In this document: positions 25,097 through 33,607 of the stretch, piece after piece
Numbering within the stretch: the stretch's first letter is position 1
How the letters are laid out: each line of letters starts with the position of its first letter
NCBI GenBank assembly: GCA_016937595.1
Contig: JAFHKH010000048.1
Coordinates: 1 to 33,608, forward strand
DNA from: Pseudomonas cedrina subsp. fulgida
Lineage (GTDB): Bacteria > Pseudomonadota > Gammaproteobacteria > Pseudomonadales > Pseudomonadaceae
Reading direction: 5' to 3'
DNA length: 33,608 nt
Program-made: the position numbers and the translations under genes
The notes under the pieces: generated by a model
Told to the model about the DNA's origin: nothing
The model's database searches: none
What the model saw: only the letters and a program-made list of their open reading frames with translations

Positions 25097-26338
25097 TCAC
25101 ACAGCCTTCCCAAATTGACCTTGCACTACATTTCCGGCCTCTAGGGAATCAAGATGATCGGCGTACCACTGCATCATCTGCGTACGCTGCTCAAGGTAAT
25201 GAGCCTTGTTGTAAATCCCTCGAACACCTTGTGCCTTATGGCTGAGTTGGGCCTCAATATGGTCAGCCGAATATCCGTGCTCGTTGAGGATCGTGCTGGC
25301 GATGTGGCGGAAGCCATGGCCGGTCTGGCGGCCTTCGTAACCAAGGCGTCTCAGTGCCATTAGGAATACGGTATCGCTGCGGGGTTTAGTGCGGTCGCTT
25401 CTACCGGGAAACAAGAGTGGATATGCGCCGGTGAGTTGTCGAAGCTCCAATAGTGCTTCGACTGCTTGAGTGCATAGTGGTACCAGGTGCTCACGACCTT
25501 TCTTACGACCCTTGCGTTCGACTGGAACGGTCCAGAGCTTCTTGTCGAAATCGAACTCTACCCATTGTGCTTCTCGGAGTTCGCTGGGGCGTACAGCCAT
25601 CAGGGTCAACAGCCTCAGGCCGAGCTGAACATCTTTAGCGTGGGGGTAGGAGCGTATCGCTCGAAGTAACCCCGGAAGCTCACCGGGAGAGACGTGGGCG
25701 TAGTTCTCAGCCTTTCCCGAGGACAGAAATTTATGCACACCCTCCAACGGGTTGTTGACGGCTCTGCCTGTTACGCGAGCCAGGTCATAGATATCTTTGC
25801 AGTAGGCCCTCACACGGCTCATCTGTTCCAGAATCCCCTGACGTTCAAGCCCTCTCAATAGCTCCATCCACTCCATCGACATGATTGAAGTGTAGGGACG
25901 TTTACCGAGCGAGGGGAATACATGGCGTTCGAGTGCGCCAAGTATCCTCTTGGCCGTACCAGCATCCCAGCCGCTCAGCCGAGACGTGTGCCACTCCCTT
26001 GCCAATGCTTCAAAGGTGTCGTTGGCCGCATCGATCTCTGCGGCTTGGCGAGCTTTCTTGGAGGTGATCGGGTTCTTACCTTCCGATGCGTCGGAGCGTA
26101 GATCAGCCGCTTTCTGCCGAGCGAAAGCGCCGCCCACTTCCGGGTAGCCGCCAAGACCAAGCCATGACCATTTGCCGTCCGGCTTCTTGTAGCGTAATTC
26201 CCAAGACTTTTGGCCGTTTGGCTTGACCCTAAAATACAGCCCTGGGCTGTCTAGTTCGCGGTATGCCCCGGCCTCAGGCTCCAGGCTGGAAAGAGTCGTG
26301 TCAGCGAGAGGGCGTCGCTTGATATCAGTGCGTTTCAT
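25097..26338 (-). CDS. P4-type tyrosine integrase
   Basis: This 413-residue site-specific recombinase inserts the element at tRNA-Met. An N-terminal arm-binding region (PGLYFRVKPNGQKSWELRY) is followed by a core-binding domain (about residues 105-200) and the catalytic domain with Arg250 (LMAVRPSELREAQW), His341-x-x-Arg344 (GHGFRHIA), His367 (LSHK) and the nucleophile Tyr376 (GIYNKAHYL). The ATG at 26338 lies about 85 bases from the right att repeat, and a TGTATGCC word, the complement of the candidate arm site, lies 4 bases before it, so it could be autoregulated. Length is normal for the family and I see no damage. Confidence 0.93.
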   Translation of the reverse strand: MKRTDIKRRPLADTTLSSLEPEAGAYRELDSPGLYFRVKPNGQKSWELRYKKPDGKWSWLGLGGYPEVGGAFARQKAADLRSDASEGKNPITSKKARQAAEIDAANDTFEALAREWHTSRLSGWDAGTAKRILGALERHVFPSLGKRPYTSIMSMEWMELLRGLERQGILEQMSRVRAYCKDIYDLARVTGRAVNNPLEGVHKFLSSGKAENYAHVSPGELPGLLRAIRSYPHAKDVQLGLRLLTLMAVRPSELREAQWVEFDFDKKLWTVPVERKGRKKGREHLVPLCTQAVEALLELRQLTGAYPLLFPGRSDRTKPRSDTVFLMALRRLGYEGRQTGHGFRHIASTILNEHGYSADHIEAQLSHKAQGVRGIYNKAHYLEQRTQMMQWYADHLDSLEAGNVVQGQFGKAV

Positions 26339-26341
26339 CCT

Positions 26342-26391
26342 TGTATGCCTTCAGTTCAATTATTTATGAAGCATACACGTGGGCATACACG
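26342..26391. promoter_or_regulatory. Candidate integrase arm-type sites (right)
   Basis: GCATACACG occurs at 26371 and 26383, 12 bases apart, with an inverted TGTATGCC at 26342. The spacing and sequence match the pair at 10482-10503, inside the opposite end. Confidence 0.5.
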
Positions 26392-26421
26392 GAGGGGAAG
26401 GATAGGGATAGATAGAGGTGG

Positions 26422-26510
26422 ACAGCCAGAAACAAGAAAGCCCGCACTAGGCGGGCTTCTTGAGGTGATTCATAGACTGCTGTAGACATCTATGGATCGG
26501 TACTTGGTGG
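26422..26510. repeat. Right attachment-site repeat (attR)
   Basis: This 89-bp repeat matches 10325-10413. It joins the intact tRNA by its CCACCA end and includes the tRNA's terminator, stem AAGCCCGC/GCGGGCTT (26438-26458), followed on the minus strand by TTCTTGTTT. Excision would leave one copy. Confidence 0.88.
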
Positions 26511-26581
26511 CTACACAGGGACTTGAACCCCGGACCCCAGCATTATGAATGCTATGCTCTAACCAACTGAGCTATGTAGCC
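26505..26581 (-). tRNA. tRNA-Met (anticodon CAT)
   Basis: The 77-nt gene on the minus strand begins GGCTACATAGCTCAG and ends GTGTAGCCACCA with encoded CCA. Acceptor arms GGCTACA/TGTAGCC pair fully. The D-arm, the anticodon stem TAGCA/TGCTG with loop TTCATAA, and the T-arm with GTTCAAGTC are all present. Anticodon CAT; the first acceptor pair is a standard G-C, fitting elongator rather than initiator tRNA-Met. It is the integration target of the element and remains intact. Confidence 0.95.
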
Positions 26582-26773
26582 AAGTGGCGCGCATTATTCG
26601 CGCAGAACGGGAATGCGTCAAGCATTTATTTTGAATTTTTATCTACGCTTTCAATTGTTTAAACCCAATCGGCGGATCCGGCGACGAGCGGTCCGCGATC
26701 CATCCTGGCCGAGTCCCCAAGAAGCCTGAACGCGTCGGGCAGATATCCCTGCCGCCCAACGCGCTGCCTGGCT

Positions 26774-27325
26774 TTAAGGATGCTGTGAGTTGTGAGTGGC
26801 GCGTTTAAGCTGTTCGCGCGCCCTGGAGAGGCGCGAGCGGACAGTGCCGATAGGAATATCCAGAGCGTCCGCCGTGTCCTGGTAGCTGCCGTCGGTTTCC
26901 AGCGAGGCGTACAGCGTCCTGCGCATTTCCACCGGCAGATGGTCGATAGCGCTCAGGGTTTTTTCCAGGCGACGGTTGACCTCGAATTCCCAATCCAGGT
27001 TGTGACTGTCTTCCTGTCCATGCCACAGCGACTCATCGAACTCACAATGCACGGGCTTGGCGTACAGGCGCCTGAAGTGATTGCGGATAAGGTTCTGCGC
27101 GATCCCACACATCCAGGTACTGAGCGTGGCATTGCCGCTGAAACGTTCCCGATTGCGCCAGGCTTCCAGGTACGTCAATTGCAGAAGATCGTCGGCATCT
27201 TCGGGGTTGAGCACGCGCTTGTGAATGAAGCGGCGTAGTTTTTTTTGCTGATCGTCCGTCAGGTGAAGCATGAATTGAGGCGAGCTGCCAACGAGGTGCG
27301 CTAAAGCTTCAATAGGGATATTCAT
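26774..27325 (-). CDS. hrpL: HrpL/RspL, ECF sigma factor of the type III secretion system
   Basis: This 183-residue sigma factor has the length of HrpL (about 184). Region 2 is seen in DADDLLQLTYLEAWRNRERF and the DNA-melting STWMCGIAQNLIRNHFRR; region 4 in GSYQDTADALDIPIGTVRSRLSRAREQLK. HrpL directs RNA polymerase to hrp boxes. The ATG at 27325 is supported by AAGGAA upstream; the open frame continues to 27652 but that part is the divergent control region. A sigma-54 type promoter lies at 27379-27394. It is divergent from hrpJ, as in P. syringae-type clusters, and lies next to tRNA-Met. Confidence 0.88.
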   Translation of the reverse strand: MNIPIEALAHLVGSSPQFMLHLTDDQQKKLRRFIHKRVLNPEDADDLLQLTYLEAWRNRERFSGNATLSTWMCGIAQNLIRNHFRRLYAKPVHCEFDESLWHGQEDSHNLDWEFEVNRRLEKTLSAIDHLPVEMRRTLYASLETDGSYQDTADALDIPIGTVRSRLSRAREQLKRATHNSQHP

Positions 27326-27378
27326 GATTATTTCCTTGGAGTAGACGCAGTCGAAAAGGTATCGACGGGAACCCCTTT

Positions 27379-27394
27379 TGCACCGGCTATGCCA
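27379..27394 (-). promoter_or_regulatory. Sigma-54 type promoter for hrpL
   Basis: TGGCATAGCCGGTGCA on the minus strand has GG and GC separated by the required 10 bases (consensus TGGCAC-N5-TTGC). The start would fall about 40 bases before the hrpL ATG. In P. syringae, hrpL is driven by RpoN with HrpR/HrpS, which are not in this window. Confidence 0.7.
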
Positions 27395-27528
27395 AGGAAA
27401 ATGATTTTTTAACTTGTTGATATGTATAGGTATATATCCGGAAACAGTGTGATTTTGTGCAGTGATTGGCATAGAGCCCTGACGCGCCGCGCAAGTTTTT
27501 TCAAATTCGCCGTGGGGGCTGCCGGAAT

Positions 27529-27557
27529 GGAACCGTTTGAGCTGGTCCTGCCACACA
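27529..27557 (+). promoter_or_regulatory. hrp box upstream of hrpJ
   Basis: GGAACC (27529-27534), 16 bases, then CCACACA (27551-27557): an exact fit to the HrpL-dependent consensus GGAACC-N15/16-CCACNNA. It ends 30 bases before the hrpJ ATG. Confidence 0.88.
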
Positions 27558-27587
27558 GGGAAACACTCTTCCTGTTCAGGTCGGTCC

Positions 27588-28652
27588 ATGAAAGTCGAAT
27601 CTTCCTCCGAGGTGCAAACGGTCCAACCACTGGACCAATCTGCTGCTATCAAGACCTCCGCGGCCGCGCCCGCTAATGGCGTAGATGAACTCGCTCACCT
27701 GTTCAACCTGGAAGTGGCAAATAACAGTCAGCCGTTGAGTCAGCGCAACGTGAGCGTGCGCGTGCCGCCGATCGAGCAGATGGCGGAGCTGTACCGCCAG
27801 TTGGGCCATCCGGCCAAGAAGACCCTGGCCATGATTTCCCTGCTGACCAGAGAGGCGTTGCGGCAGCACGCTGGAGTAACGCAATTGCTGAAGCTCTCCG
27901 AGGGCGACCCCGCGCGCGCGTTCGTTGTTCTAAAGCATGTGGCGGCCCAGGCGGACACGGAGGTGCGTCCATCCGAAGCGGCTTTGGCGCGTGATGCCAT
28001 CGCCAAGCTTGAGGTCCGTTTCAAAGGCGAGATTCAGGCCGGTCTGAATATCGCCCTGGCGCTGCAAGCGGCCAGTGTCGACCCGCAGGAGCGCCAGGCG
28101 TTGCGGATGCTCTACTACGCCAGTGTGGTGACACGGCAATCCTTGGCGACGATGATGCAGGCGTTGCTGGGAGTGTACGGTGGCGAGCGATTTGGTGACG
28201 GGCTCAAGGTGATGCGAAAAGCCTTGGCGGACGACATCGCAGCCAAGGTCTCGTCAATGCCTACGCCGCTGTTGCGCAGCTTGTTACTGGGCCTGCAAAG
28301 CTGCGGGCAACTGAGCGGCGTGTTGACCGGTTGTCATGCGCTGATCCAGCGCCTGGGTATCCATCACGACGCCGTGAGCCTTCTGCAGCGCTTGCTGAGT
28401 TTCGCCGGTGCCGGCATCACAGCGGCTGAAATTCTGCGGCTCGGCGATGAACTGGCAGAGGGCCCGGACACCCGCAAACTGGTGTCGCTCAATGCGCTCT
28501 ACCCCTTGATCCAGCAATTGCCATTGGCGATATGGCTCGACGGTCGCGTACGCGAAGAAACCCTGCGTAATTTCCTGGCGGTGATGGGGGAGTTGGATCG
28601 GCTTACACGCAACCCTGCCCGTTTTCCAGGTGAGCGGGGGGTCATGGCGTGA
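27588..28652 (+). CDS. hrpJ: HrpJ/RspJ, type III secretion gatekeeper (SctW)
   Basis: This 354-residue protein resembles the HrpJ/YopN/SctW family that controls the order of export and blocks premature effector release. The conserved region VSVRVPPIEQMAELYRQLGHPAKKTLAMISLL (in part) and helical repeats through the rest fit, and the position directly after a hrp box and before hrcV is the standard one. The ATG at 27588 is chosen because it follows the hrp box; an upstream in-frame start would lie within the promoter. The stop overlaps the hrcV GTG (GTGA). Confidence 0.85.
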   Translation: MKVESSSEVQTVQPLDQSAAIKTSAAAPANGVDELAHLFNLEVANNSQPLSQRNVSVRVPPIEQMAELYRQLGHPAKKTLAMISLLTREALRQHAGVTQLLKLSEGDPARAFVVLKHVAAQADTEVRPSEAALARDAIAKLEVRFKGEIQAGLNIALALQAASVDPQERQALRMLYYASVVTRQSLATMMQALLGVYGGERFGDGLKVMRKALADDIAAKVSSMPTPLLRSLLLGLQSCGQLSGVLTGCHALIQRLGIHHDAVSLLQRLLSFAGAGITAAEILRLGDELAEGPDTRKLVSLNALYPLIQQLPLAIWLDGRVREETLRNFLAVMGELDRLTRNPARFPGERGVMA

Positions 28653-30742
28653 CTGCGCTTTCGGTCATCAACCGCTTTTTGCTCAAGGTGGCGCAGCGCG
28701 CCGAAGTCCTGGGCGCCGTGGTGGTGATGGCCATCGTTTTTATCTTTATCGTGCCGCTGCCCACTTGGCTGGTGGACATTCTTATCGCGCTCAATATTTG
28801 CATCTCGTGCCTGCTGATCGTGTTGGCGCTGTACTTGCCGGGGCCCCTGGCATTTTCGTCGTTCCCGTCGATTCTGCTATTGACCACCATGTTTCGCCTG
28901 GCGCTATCGATTGCGACGACGCGCCTGATCCTGCTGGAGCAGGACGCCGGTGACATCGTCGAGGCGTTCGGCAATTTTGTGGTCGGCGGCAACCTGGCCG
29001 TGGGCATGGTGATTTTTCTGATCCTGACCCTGGTCAACTTCCTGGTGATCACCAAGGGCTCGGAAAGGGTGGCCGAGGTGGCGGCGCGTTTCAGCCTGGA
29101 TGCGATGCCCGGCAAGCAGATGTCCATCGACAGCGACCTGCGTGCCGGCCTGATTGACGGCATGCAGGCACGGGACAAGCGCGAGCAGTTGTCCCGTGAG
29201 AGTCAATTGTTCGGTGCCATGGACGGCGCCATGAAGTTCGTCAAGGGCGATGCCATCGCGGGTCTGATCATTGTCGTGGTCAACCTGTTGGGCGGCTTCT
29301 CCACGGGCATGTTCCAGCACGGCTTGAGTGCGGCCGATTCAATGGCGCTGTATTCGGTGCTGACCATCGGCGATGGCCTGATTGCACAGATTCCGGCGCT
29401 GCTGATCTCCCTCACCGCCGGCATGATCATCACCCGCGTGGCGCCGGACGGGCGCAAGGGCGTCACCAACATGGGCGCCGAAATTGCCCGGCAAATGACC
29501 AGCGAGCCCAAGAGCTGGATGATCGCCTCCGTGGGCATGCTCGCATTTGCCGCGGTTCCCGGCATGCCTACCGGTGTGTTTATTCTTATCGCGCTGGTCA
29601 CCGGCGGCCTCGGGTATTACCTGATGCGCCAACGTCAAAGGCAGGAGCAACCCAAAGCAGAGTCCGCCGAAGCGGTACGTCCCGAAGAAAACGGTCGTGA
29701 GGACTTGCGCGGATTCGATCCGTCGCGGCCTTACCTGTTGCAGTTCTCTCCGCTCCTGCGGGGGACCCCTGAAGTCACCGATCTTATTCATTCGATTCGC
29801 CAGGCCCGCAATGCGCTGGTCGCCAACATTGGCCTGACACTGCCACCGTTCGAGGTTGAGCTCGATGACGCATTGGCCGACGATGAAATGCGTTTTTGCG
29901 TGCATGAGGTGCCGATGGTCAAGGCCTCGGTTGTCAACCATGTGGCGGTTGAGCGCAAGGCCCTGACGGTTGAGCCGGCGCACGGCATACCTGGGGTTGC
30001 GGAACGCGATGAGGCGCATTGGCTCTGGTTGGCACCGGATGATCCGCTGCTCGATGACCCGCAGTTGGAGCGCTTCACCGCGGCGAGCCTGATCGTTGAT
30101 CGCATGAAACAGGCCATGATGCTCAGCGGGCCGCAATTCCTGGGGGTCCAGGAGAGCAAGTCGATCCTCAGCTGGCTGGAGCACAATCAGCCGGAACTGG
30201 TCCAGGAGCTGCAGCGGATCATGCCCCTGTCGCGCTTTTCGGCGGTGCTGCAACGCCTGGCCGGCGAAGGCGTGCCGTTGCGGGCTGTGCGGTTGATTGT
30301 CGAGTCGCTGATCGAGTACGGCCAGCATGAACGTGAACCGGATGCGTTGGCTGATTACGCGCGCATTGCGCTGAAAGCACAGATCTATCACCAGTACAGC
30401 GAAGCCGACGGTCTGCATGCCTGGTTGCTGTCGCCGCAGACCGAAAACATCCTGCGTGAAGCGCTGCGCCAGACCCAGACCGGTGTGTTCTTCGCCCTTG
30501 AGGACGAACATAGCGCGGCGTTGGTCGGGCTGCTCAATCAAGCCTTTTCCGTGCGCCCGAAACTCAAGAGCGTGATGTTGGTGGCGCAGGACTTGCGCAG
30601 CCCTCTGCGTGCTTTGTTGGTAGAAGAATTCAACCACGTACCCGTGCTGTCTTTTGCCGAGCTGGGCAGCACCTCCAAGGTCAAGGTGCTGGGCCGTTTC
30701 GACCTGGGTCAGGACGAGCTGATACGTGGTGCGGTGGCATGA
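28649..30742 (+). CDS. hrcV: HrcV/RscV, export gate protein (SctV, FlhA-like)
   Basis: This 697-residue inner-membrane export gate has seven or eight hydrophobic segments within about residues 15-320. Conserved motifs are FPSILLLTTMFRLALSIATTR, RFSLDAMPGKQMSIDSDLR and the DAM.GAMKFVKGDAIAG stretch, all typical of the FlhA/SctV family. The cytoplasmic ring-forming domain begins after a charged linker near residue 340. It starts with GTG overlapping the hrpJ stop. The length is normal and the gene looks intact. Confidence 0.93.
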   Translation: MTALSVINRFLLKVAQRAEVLGAVVVMAIVFIFIVPLPTWLVDILIALNICISCLLIVLALYLPGPLAFSSFPSILLLTTMFRLALSIATTRLILLEQDAGDIVEAFGNFVVGGNLAVGMVIFLILTLVNFLVITKGSERVAEVAARFSLDAMPGKQMSIDSDLRAGLIDGMQARDKREQLSRESQLFGAMDGAMKFVKGDAIAGLIIVVVNLLGGFSTGMFQHGLSAADSMALYSVLTIGDGLIAQIPALLISLTAGMIITRVAPDGRKGVTNMGAEIARQMTSEPKSWMIASVGMLAFAAVPGMPTGVFILIALVTGGLGYYLMRQRQRQEQPKAESAEAVRPEENGREDLRGFDPSRPYLLQFSPLLRGTPEVTDLIHSIRQARNALVANIGLTLPPFEVELDDALADDEMRFCVHEVPMVKASVVNHVAVERKALTVEPAHGIPGVAERDEAHWLWLAPDDPLLDDPQLERFTAASLIVDRMKQAMMLSGPQFLGVQESKSILSWLEHNQPELVQELQRIMPLSRFSAVLQRLAGEGVPLRAVRLIVESLIEYGQHEREPDALADYARIALKAQIYHQYSEADGLHAWLLSPQTENILREALRQTQTGVFFALEDEHSAALVGLLNQAFSVRPKLKSVMLVAQDLRSPLRALLVEEFNHVPVLSFAELGSTSKVKVLGRFDLGQDELIRGAVA

Positions 30743-30797
30743 GCAGAGGTAGAGACACAACGTTCGGTGAGCGCAAAACCTATGGCGAGAGGGCTCG

Positions 30798-31700
30798 ATG
30801 ATGTTCGAGCTGCGGGTGCTTGATGGGCGCCATCAGGGCGCTGCGCTGCCCTTGTTTGGCGAACAATGGAGCATCGGCGCCGGCACCGATGCTGACTTGG
30901 TGCTGACCGATCCAGGCATTGCCGAGCGGCATGCGCGGCTGCGACTCATTGAATCGAACTGGTCGGTGCAGGCCGAGGCGGGGTTGTTGCAGGATGCCAA
31001 TGGGCTGACGTTGGCACAGATCGCGCACCTTGCACTGAACGTCACGTTCTCAGTGGGAAGCGTGCGGCTGTGCGTCACCTCGGCCGATGAACCCTGGCCT
31101 CAGGCGCCAGCCCCTGCACCGTCGCTGTCGCCGCAGGCTAACGAGCCGGTGAAGGTGCTTAAGTTATCGACCCTCTCGCAGTCACAGCAGAAGCGCCTGA
31201 TCAGTCTGGTGCTGGTGATCACCGTCATCTTCATCGCAGTGGGCATGGCGTCCACCGGAGAGCCCGAAGCCCAGGCCTCGTTGATGCCGCCTGTGGCGCA
31301 GAAACAGGAGCTGGCCTCACCGTTCGATGTCCGCCAGCAGTTGCTGAAGATGCTCAACGAACGGGAGTTGAGCCAGCGGGTCAGCGTGCAAGTGATCAAT
31401 GGGCAGGTCGCGCTCAGTGGGGATGTTTCACCGGACGAGGTCGATCTGGTGGCGCGCATGCTGAGCCGGTATGGCGAGCAGTTCGAGAGCGCGGTGCCGG
31501 TGATCAGCCGTGTGCGCGCACGTGATGCAACGCTGCCGTTCAAGATTGTACAGATCGTGGGCGGGCCCAATGGCCACGTGGTGCTGGAGGAGGGTAGCCG
31601 CCTGTTTGTCGGCGATGAAGTGGACGGCCTGCGCCTGGTGCTGATCGACAACAGCAAAGTGATCTTCGACGGCGTGCAGCGTTATGAGGTGCGCTGGTGA
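30798..31700 (+). CDS. hrpQ: HrpQ/RspQ, inner-ring protein (SctD)
   Basis: This 300-residue protein has an N-terminal FHA-like cytoplasmic domain (residues 1-95; GEQWSIGAGTDADLVLTDPG), a proline-rich linker, one membrane helix at about 134-152 (SLVLVITVIFIAVGMAS) and a periplasmic BON-like region with VQVINGQVALSGDVSPDEVD. This is the layout of the SctD/HrpQ component of the membrane ring. Two adjacent ATGs (30798, 30801) are possible; GAGAGGG lies upstream. Its stop overlaps the hrcN GTG. Confidence 0.82.
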   Translation: MMFELRVLDGRHQGAALPLFGEQWSIGAGTDADLVLTDPGIAERHARLRLIESNWSVQAEAGLLQDANGLTLAQIAHLALNVTFSVGSVRLCVTSADEPWPQAPAPAPSLSPQANEPVKVLKLSTLSQSQQKRLISLVLVITVIFIAVGMASTGEPEAQASLMPPVAQKQELASPFDVRQQLLKMLNERELSQRVSVQVINGQVALSGDVSPDEVDLVARMLSRYGEQFESAVPVISRVRARDATLPFKIVQIVGGPNGHVVLEEGSRLFVGDEVDGLRLVLIDNSKVIFDGVQRYEVRW

Positions 31701-33063
31701 ACGCTGAACTGCAGGCGCGTCTCGATGCCTGGCAGCAGCGCCAGGCCCAAGCGTTGGCCACCTTTGCGCCCGTGACGATGCGGGGCCGAATCCAGCGCGT
31801 GAATGGCATGTTGCTGCAGTGCCGGTTGCCTCAGGCGCGTATCGGTGATCTGTGCCAGGTCGAAAAAAAACCTGGCGATTACATGCTCGCGGAGATCATC
31901 GGTTTCGATCAACAGGATGCCGTGCTCAGTGCCTTGGGTAACCTGGAAGGCGTGCAGGTGGGGGCCGGCGTGGAGCGTCTTGGCGTTTCGCATCGGGTGC
32001 AGGTCAGCGAGGCATTGCTGGGCCAGGTGCTGGATGGTTTCGGGCGGCCGATCACGGGGCAAGGTCCCAGTGCGTTTGTCGAGACGCACGTGGCGGATTC
32101 CAGCGCAGTGTTGTGCGAGGCGCCTCTGCCTACCGAGCGGCCACGCATCAACCGCGCGCTCGCCACCGGGGTACGTTCGATCGATGGCTTGCTGACGCTG
32201 GGCGAGGGCCAGCGGGTGGGCCTGTTCGCCGGGGCCGGCTGCGGCAAGACCACGCTGCTGGCCGAGATCGCCCGTAACGTTGATTGCGATGTCATCGTGT
32301 TCGGCCTGATCGGCGAGCGGGGCCGCGAGGTGAAGGAGTTCATCGAGCACAGCCTCGGCGAAGAAGGCCTCAAGCGCTCGGTCGTGGTCGCCTCGCCGGC
32401 GGACGATGCGCCGCTGATGCGCCTGCGCGCCGCCATGTACTGCACGCGCATCGCCGAATATTTTCGCGACAAGGGCAAGAACGTCCTGTTGCTGATGGAC
32501 TCGCTCACGCGTTTCGCCCAGGCCCAGCGGGAAATCGCCCTGGCCATTGGCGAACCGCCGGCCACCAAGGGTTATCCGCCGTCGGTGTTCGCCAAGTTGC
32601 CCAAGCTGGTGGAGCGCGCCGGTAACGCCGAGGCCGGCGGTGGCTCGATCACGGCGTTCTATACGGTGCTGTCCGAAGGCGACGACCAGCAGGACCCGAT
32701 TGCGACTCGGCGCGGGGCGTGCTTGACGGCCACATCGTGCTCTCGCGGCGGCTGGCCGAGGAAGGGCATTACCCGGCCATCGACATCGAAGCCTCGATCA
32801 GCCGGGTGATGCCGGCGGTGGTCACCCCCGAGCACATGGCCCGTGCGCAACAGTTCAAACAACTGTGGTCGCGCTACCAGCAGAGCCGCGATTTGATCAG
32901 CGTCGGCGCCTACGTGGCCGGTGGTGATCGCGACACCGACCTGGCCATCGCCCTGCAACCGCAGTTGGTGACCTACCTGCGCCAGGGCCTCAACGACAAG
33001 ATCAGCATGGGCGAAAGCGAAGCGCACCTGCAATCGATCTTCGCCCCCGCGCCGGGCGGCTAA
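31697..33063 (+). pseudogene. hrcN: HrcN/RscN, type III secretion ATPase (SctN), frameshifted
   Basis: This F1-ATPase-like ATPase unfolds and energises export substrates. Walker A is FAGAGCGKT (about residues 177-185) and Walker B VLLLMDSLTRF (about 263-273), followed by the GEPPATKGYPPSVFAKLP signature. After QQDPIA (about residue 336) the frame shifts. The normal continuation (DSARGVLDGHIVLSRR) is found in the next frame from about 32702 to the stop at 33063. One C appears missing near 32702-32706; restoring it gives about 455 residues, the usual size. Without repair, the last third, including the oligomer-facing C-terminal domain, is lost. Confidence 0.88.
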
Positions 33064-33066
33064 GCC

Positions 33067-33516
33067 ATGGCCAACAGCCGCGCCGCGCGCCTGGCTCCGG
33101 TGGTGGACATGGCCGAGAAAGCCGAGAAAACCGCCGTGCAACGCCTGGGCTACTTCCAGGGCCAGGTGCGCCTGGCCGAAAGCAAGCTGGGCGACCTGGA
33201 GCGTTTTCGCAGCGAGTACCAGCAGCAATGGATCGAGCGGGGTGCCAAAGGCGTGTCGGGCCAATGGCTGATGGGTTACCAGGGCTTTCTCAACCAGCTC
33301 GAAACGGCCGTCGGCCAGCAACGCCAGAGCCTGGCATGGCACCAGAACAACCTGGATAAAGCCCGCGAAAGTTGGCAACAGGCATTCGCCCGTGTCGAGG
33401 GCCTGCGCAAGCTGGTGCAGCGCTATATCGACGAGGCCAGGGCACTGGAAGACAAGCGCGAGCAGAAGCTGCTGGACGAACTGTCACAACGCCTGCCGCG
33501 CCAATCCCAATTCTAA
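33067..33516 (+). CDS. hrpO: HrpO/RspO, ATPase stalk protein (SctO)
   Basis: This 149-residue, highly charged, helical coiled-coil protein (EKAEKTAVQRLGYFQGQ; LDKARESWQQAFARVEGL) matches the HrpO/YscO/FliJ class of stalk proteins that connect the ATPase to the export gate. Its size matches P. syringae HrpO (about 147). The ATG is 3 bases after the hrcN stop, so it is co-transcribed and probably translationally coupled. Confidence 0.82.
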   Translation: MANSRAARLAPVVDMAEKAEKTAVQRLGYFQGQVRLAESKLGDLERFRSEYQQQWIERGAKGVSGQWLMGYQGFLNQLETAVGQQRQSLAWHQNNLDKARESWQQAFARVEGLRKLVQRYIDEARALEDKREQKLLDELSQRLPRQSQF

Positions 33517-33518
33517 CT

Positions 33519-33607
33519 GTGGGAGCGCTTGCTTCGCGAATGCGGTCTTTCAGCTACCGAATCGGGTGGCTGACACTCCGCTTTCGCTGAGCAAGCCCGC
33601 TCCCACA
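33519..33607. repeat. REPIN after hrpO
   Basis: TGTGGGAGCGCTTGCTTCGCG (33519 on) and the inverted GAGCAAGCCCGCTCCCACA (ending 33607) form the two arms of a REPIN of about 90 bp that starts 3 bases after the hrpO stop. hrpP normally follows hrpO with little or no gap, so the operon is interrupted or ends here. Confidence 0.7.

Larger units (their letters stand above)
10325..26510. mobile_element. P4-like integrative element in tRNA-Met
   Basis: The element is bounded by 89-bp direct repeats (10325-10413 and 26422-26510). An integrase gene lies next to the tRNA end and reads away from it. The backbone is integrase, AlpA-like regulator, several small genes and a TOPRIM/DUF927 replication protein, as in P4-type satellites and related Pseudomonas elements. 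Iteron clusters lie near both ends and an RNA-immunity-like leader precedes the replication operon. Cargo is an NTPase-nuclease gene and a RelA/SpoT-type gene. I see no capsid, terminase, Sid/Psu/Delta-like or conjugation gene, so it is either a minimal satellite or an integrative replicon that depends on another element. Confidence 0.85.

Noticed and set aside
29339-30760. 473-codon minus-strand frame opposite hrcV
   Set aside because: Antisense shadow of hrcV; hrcV has full family motifs over the same bases.
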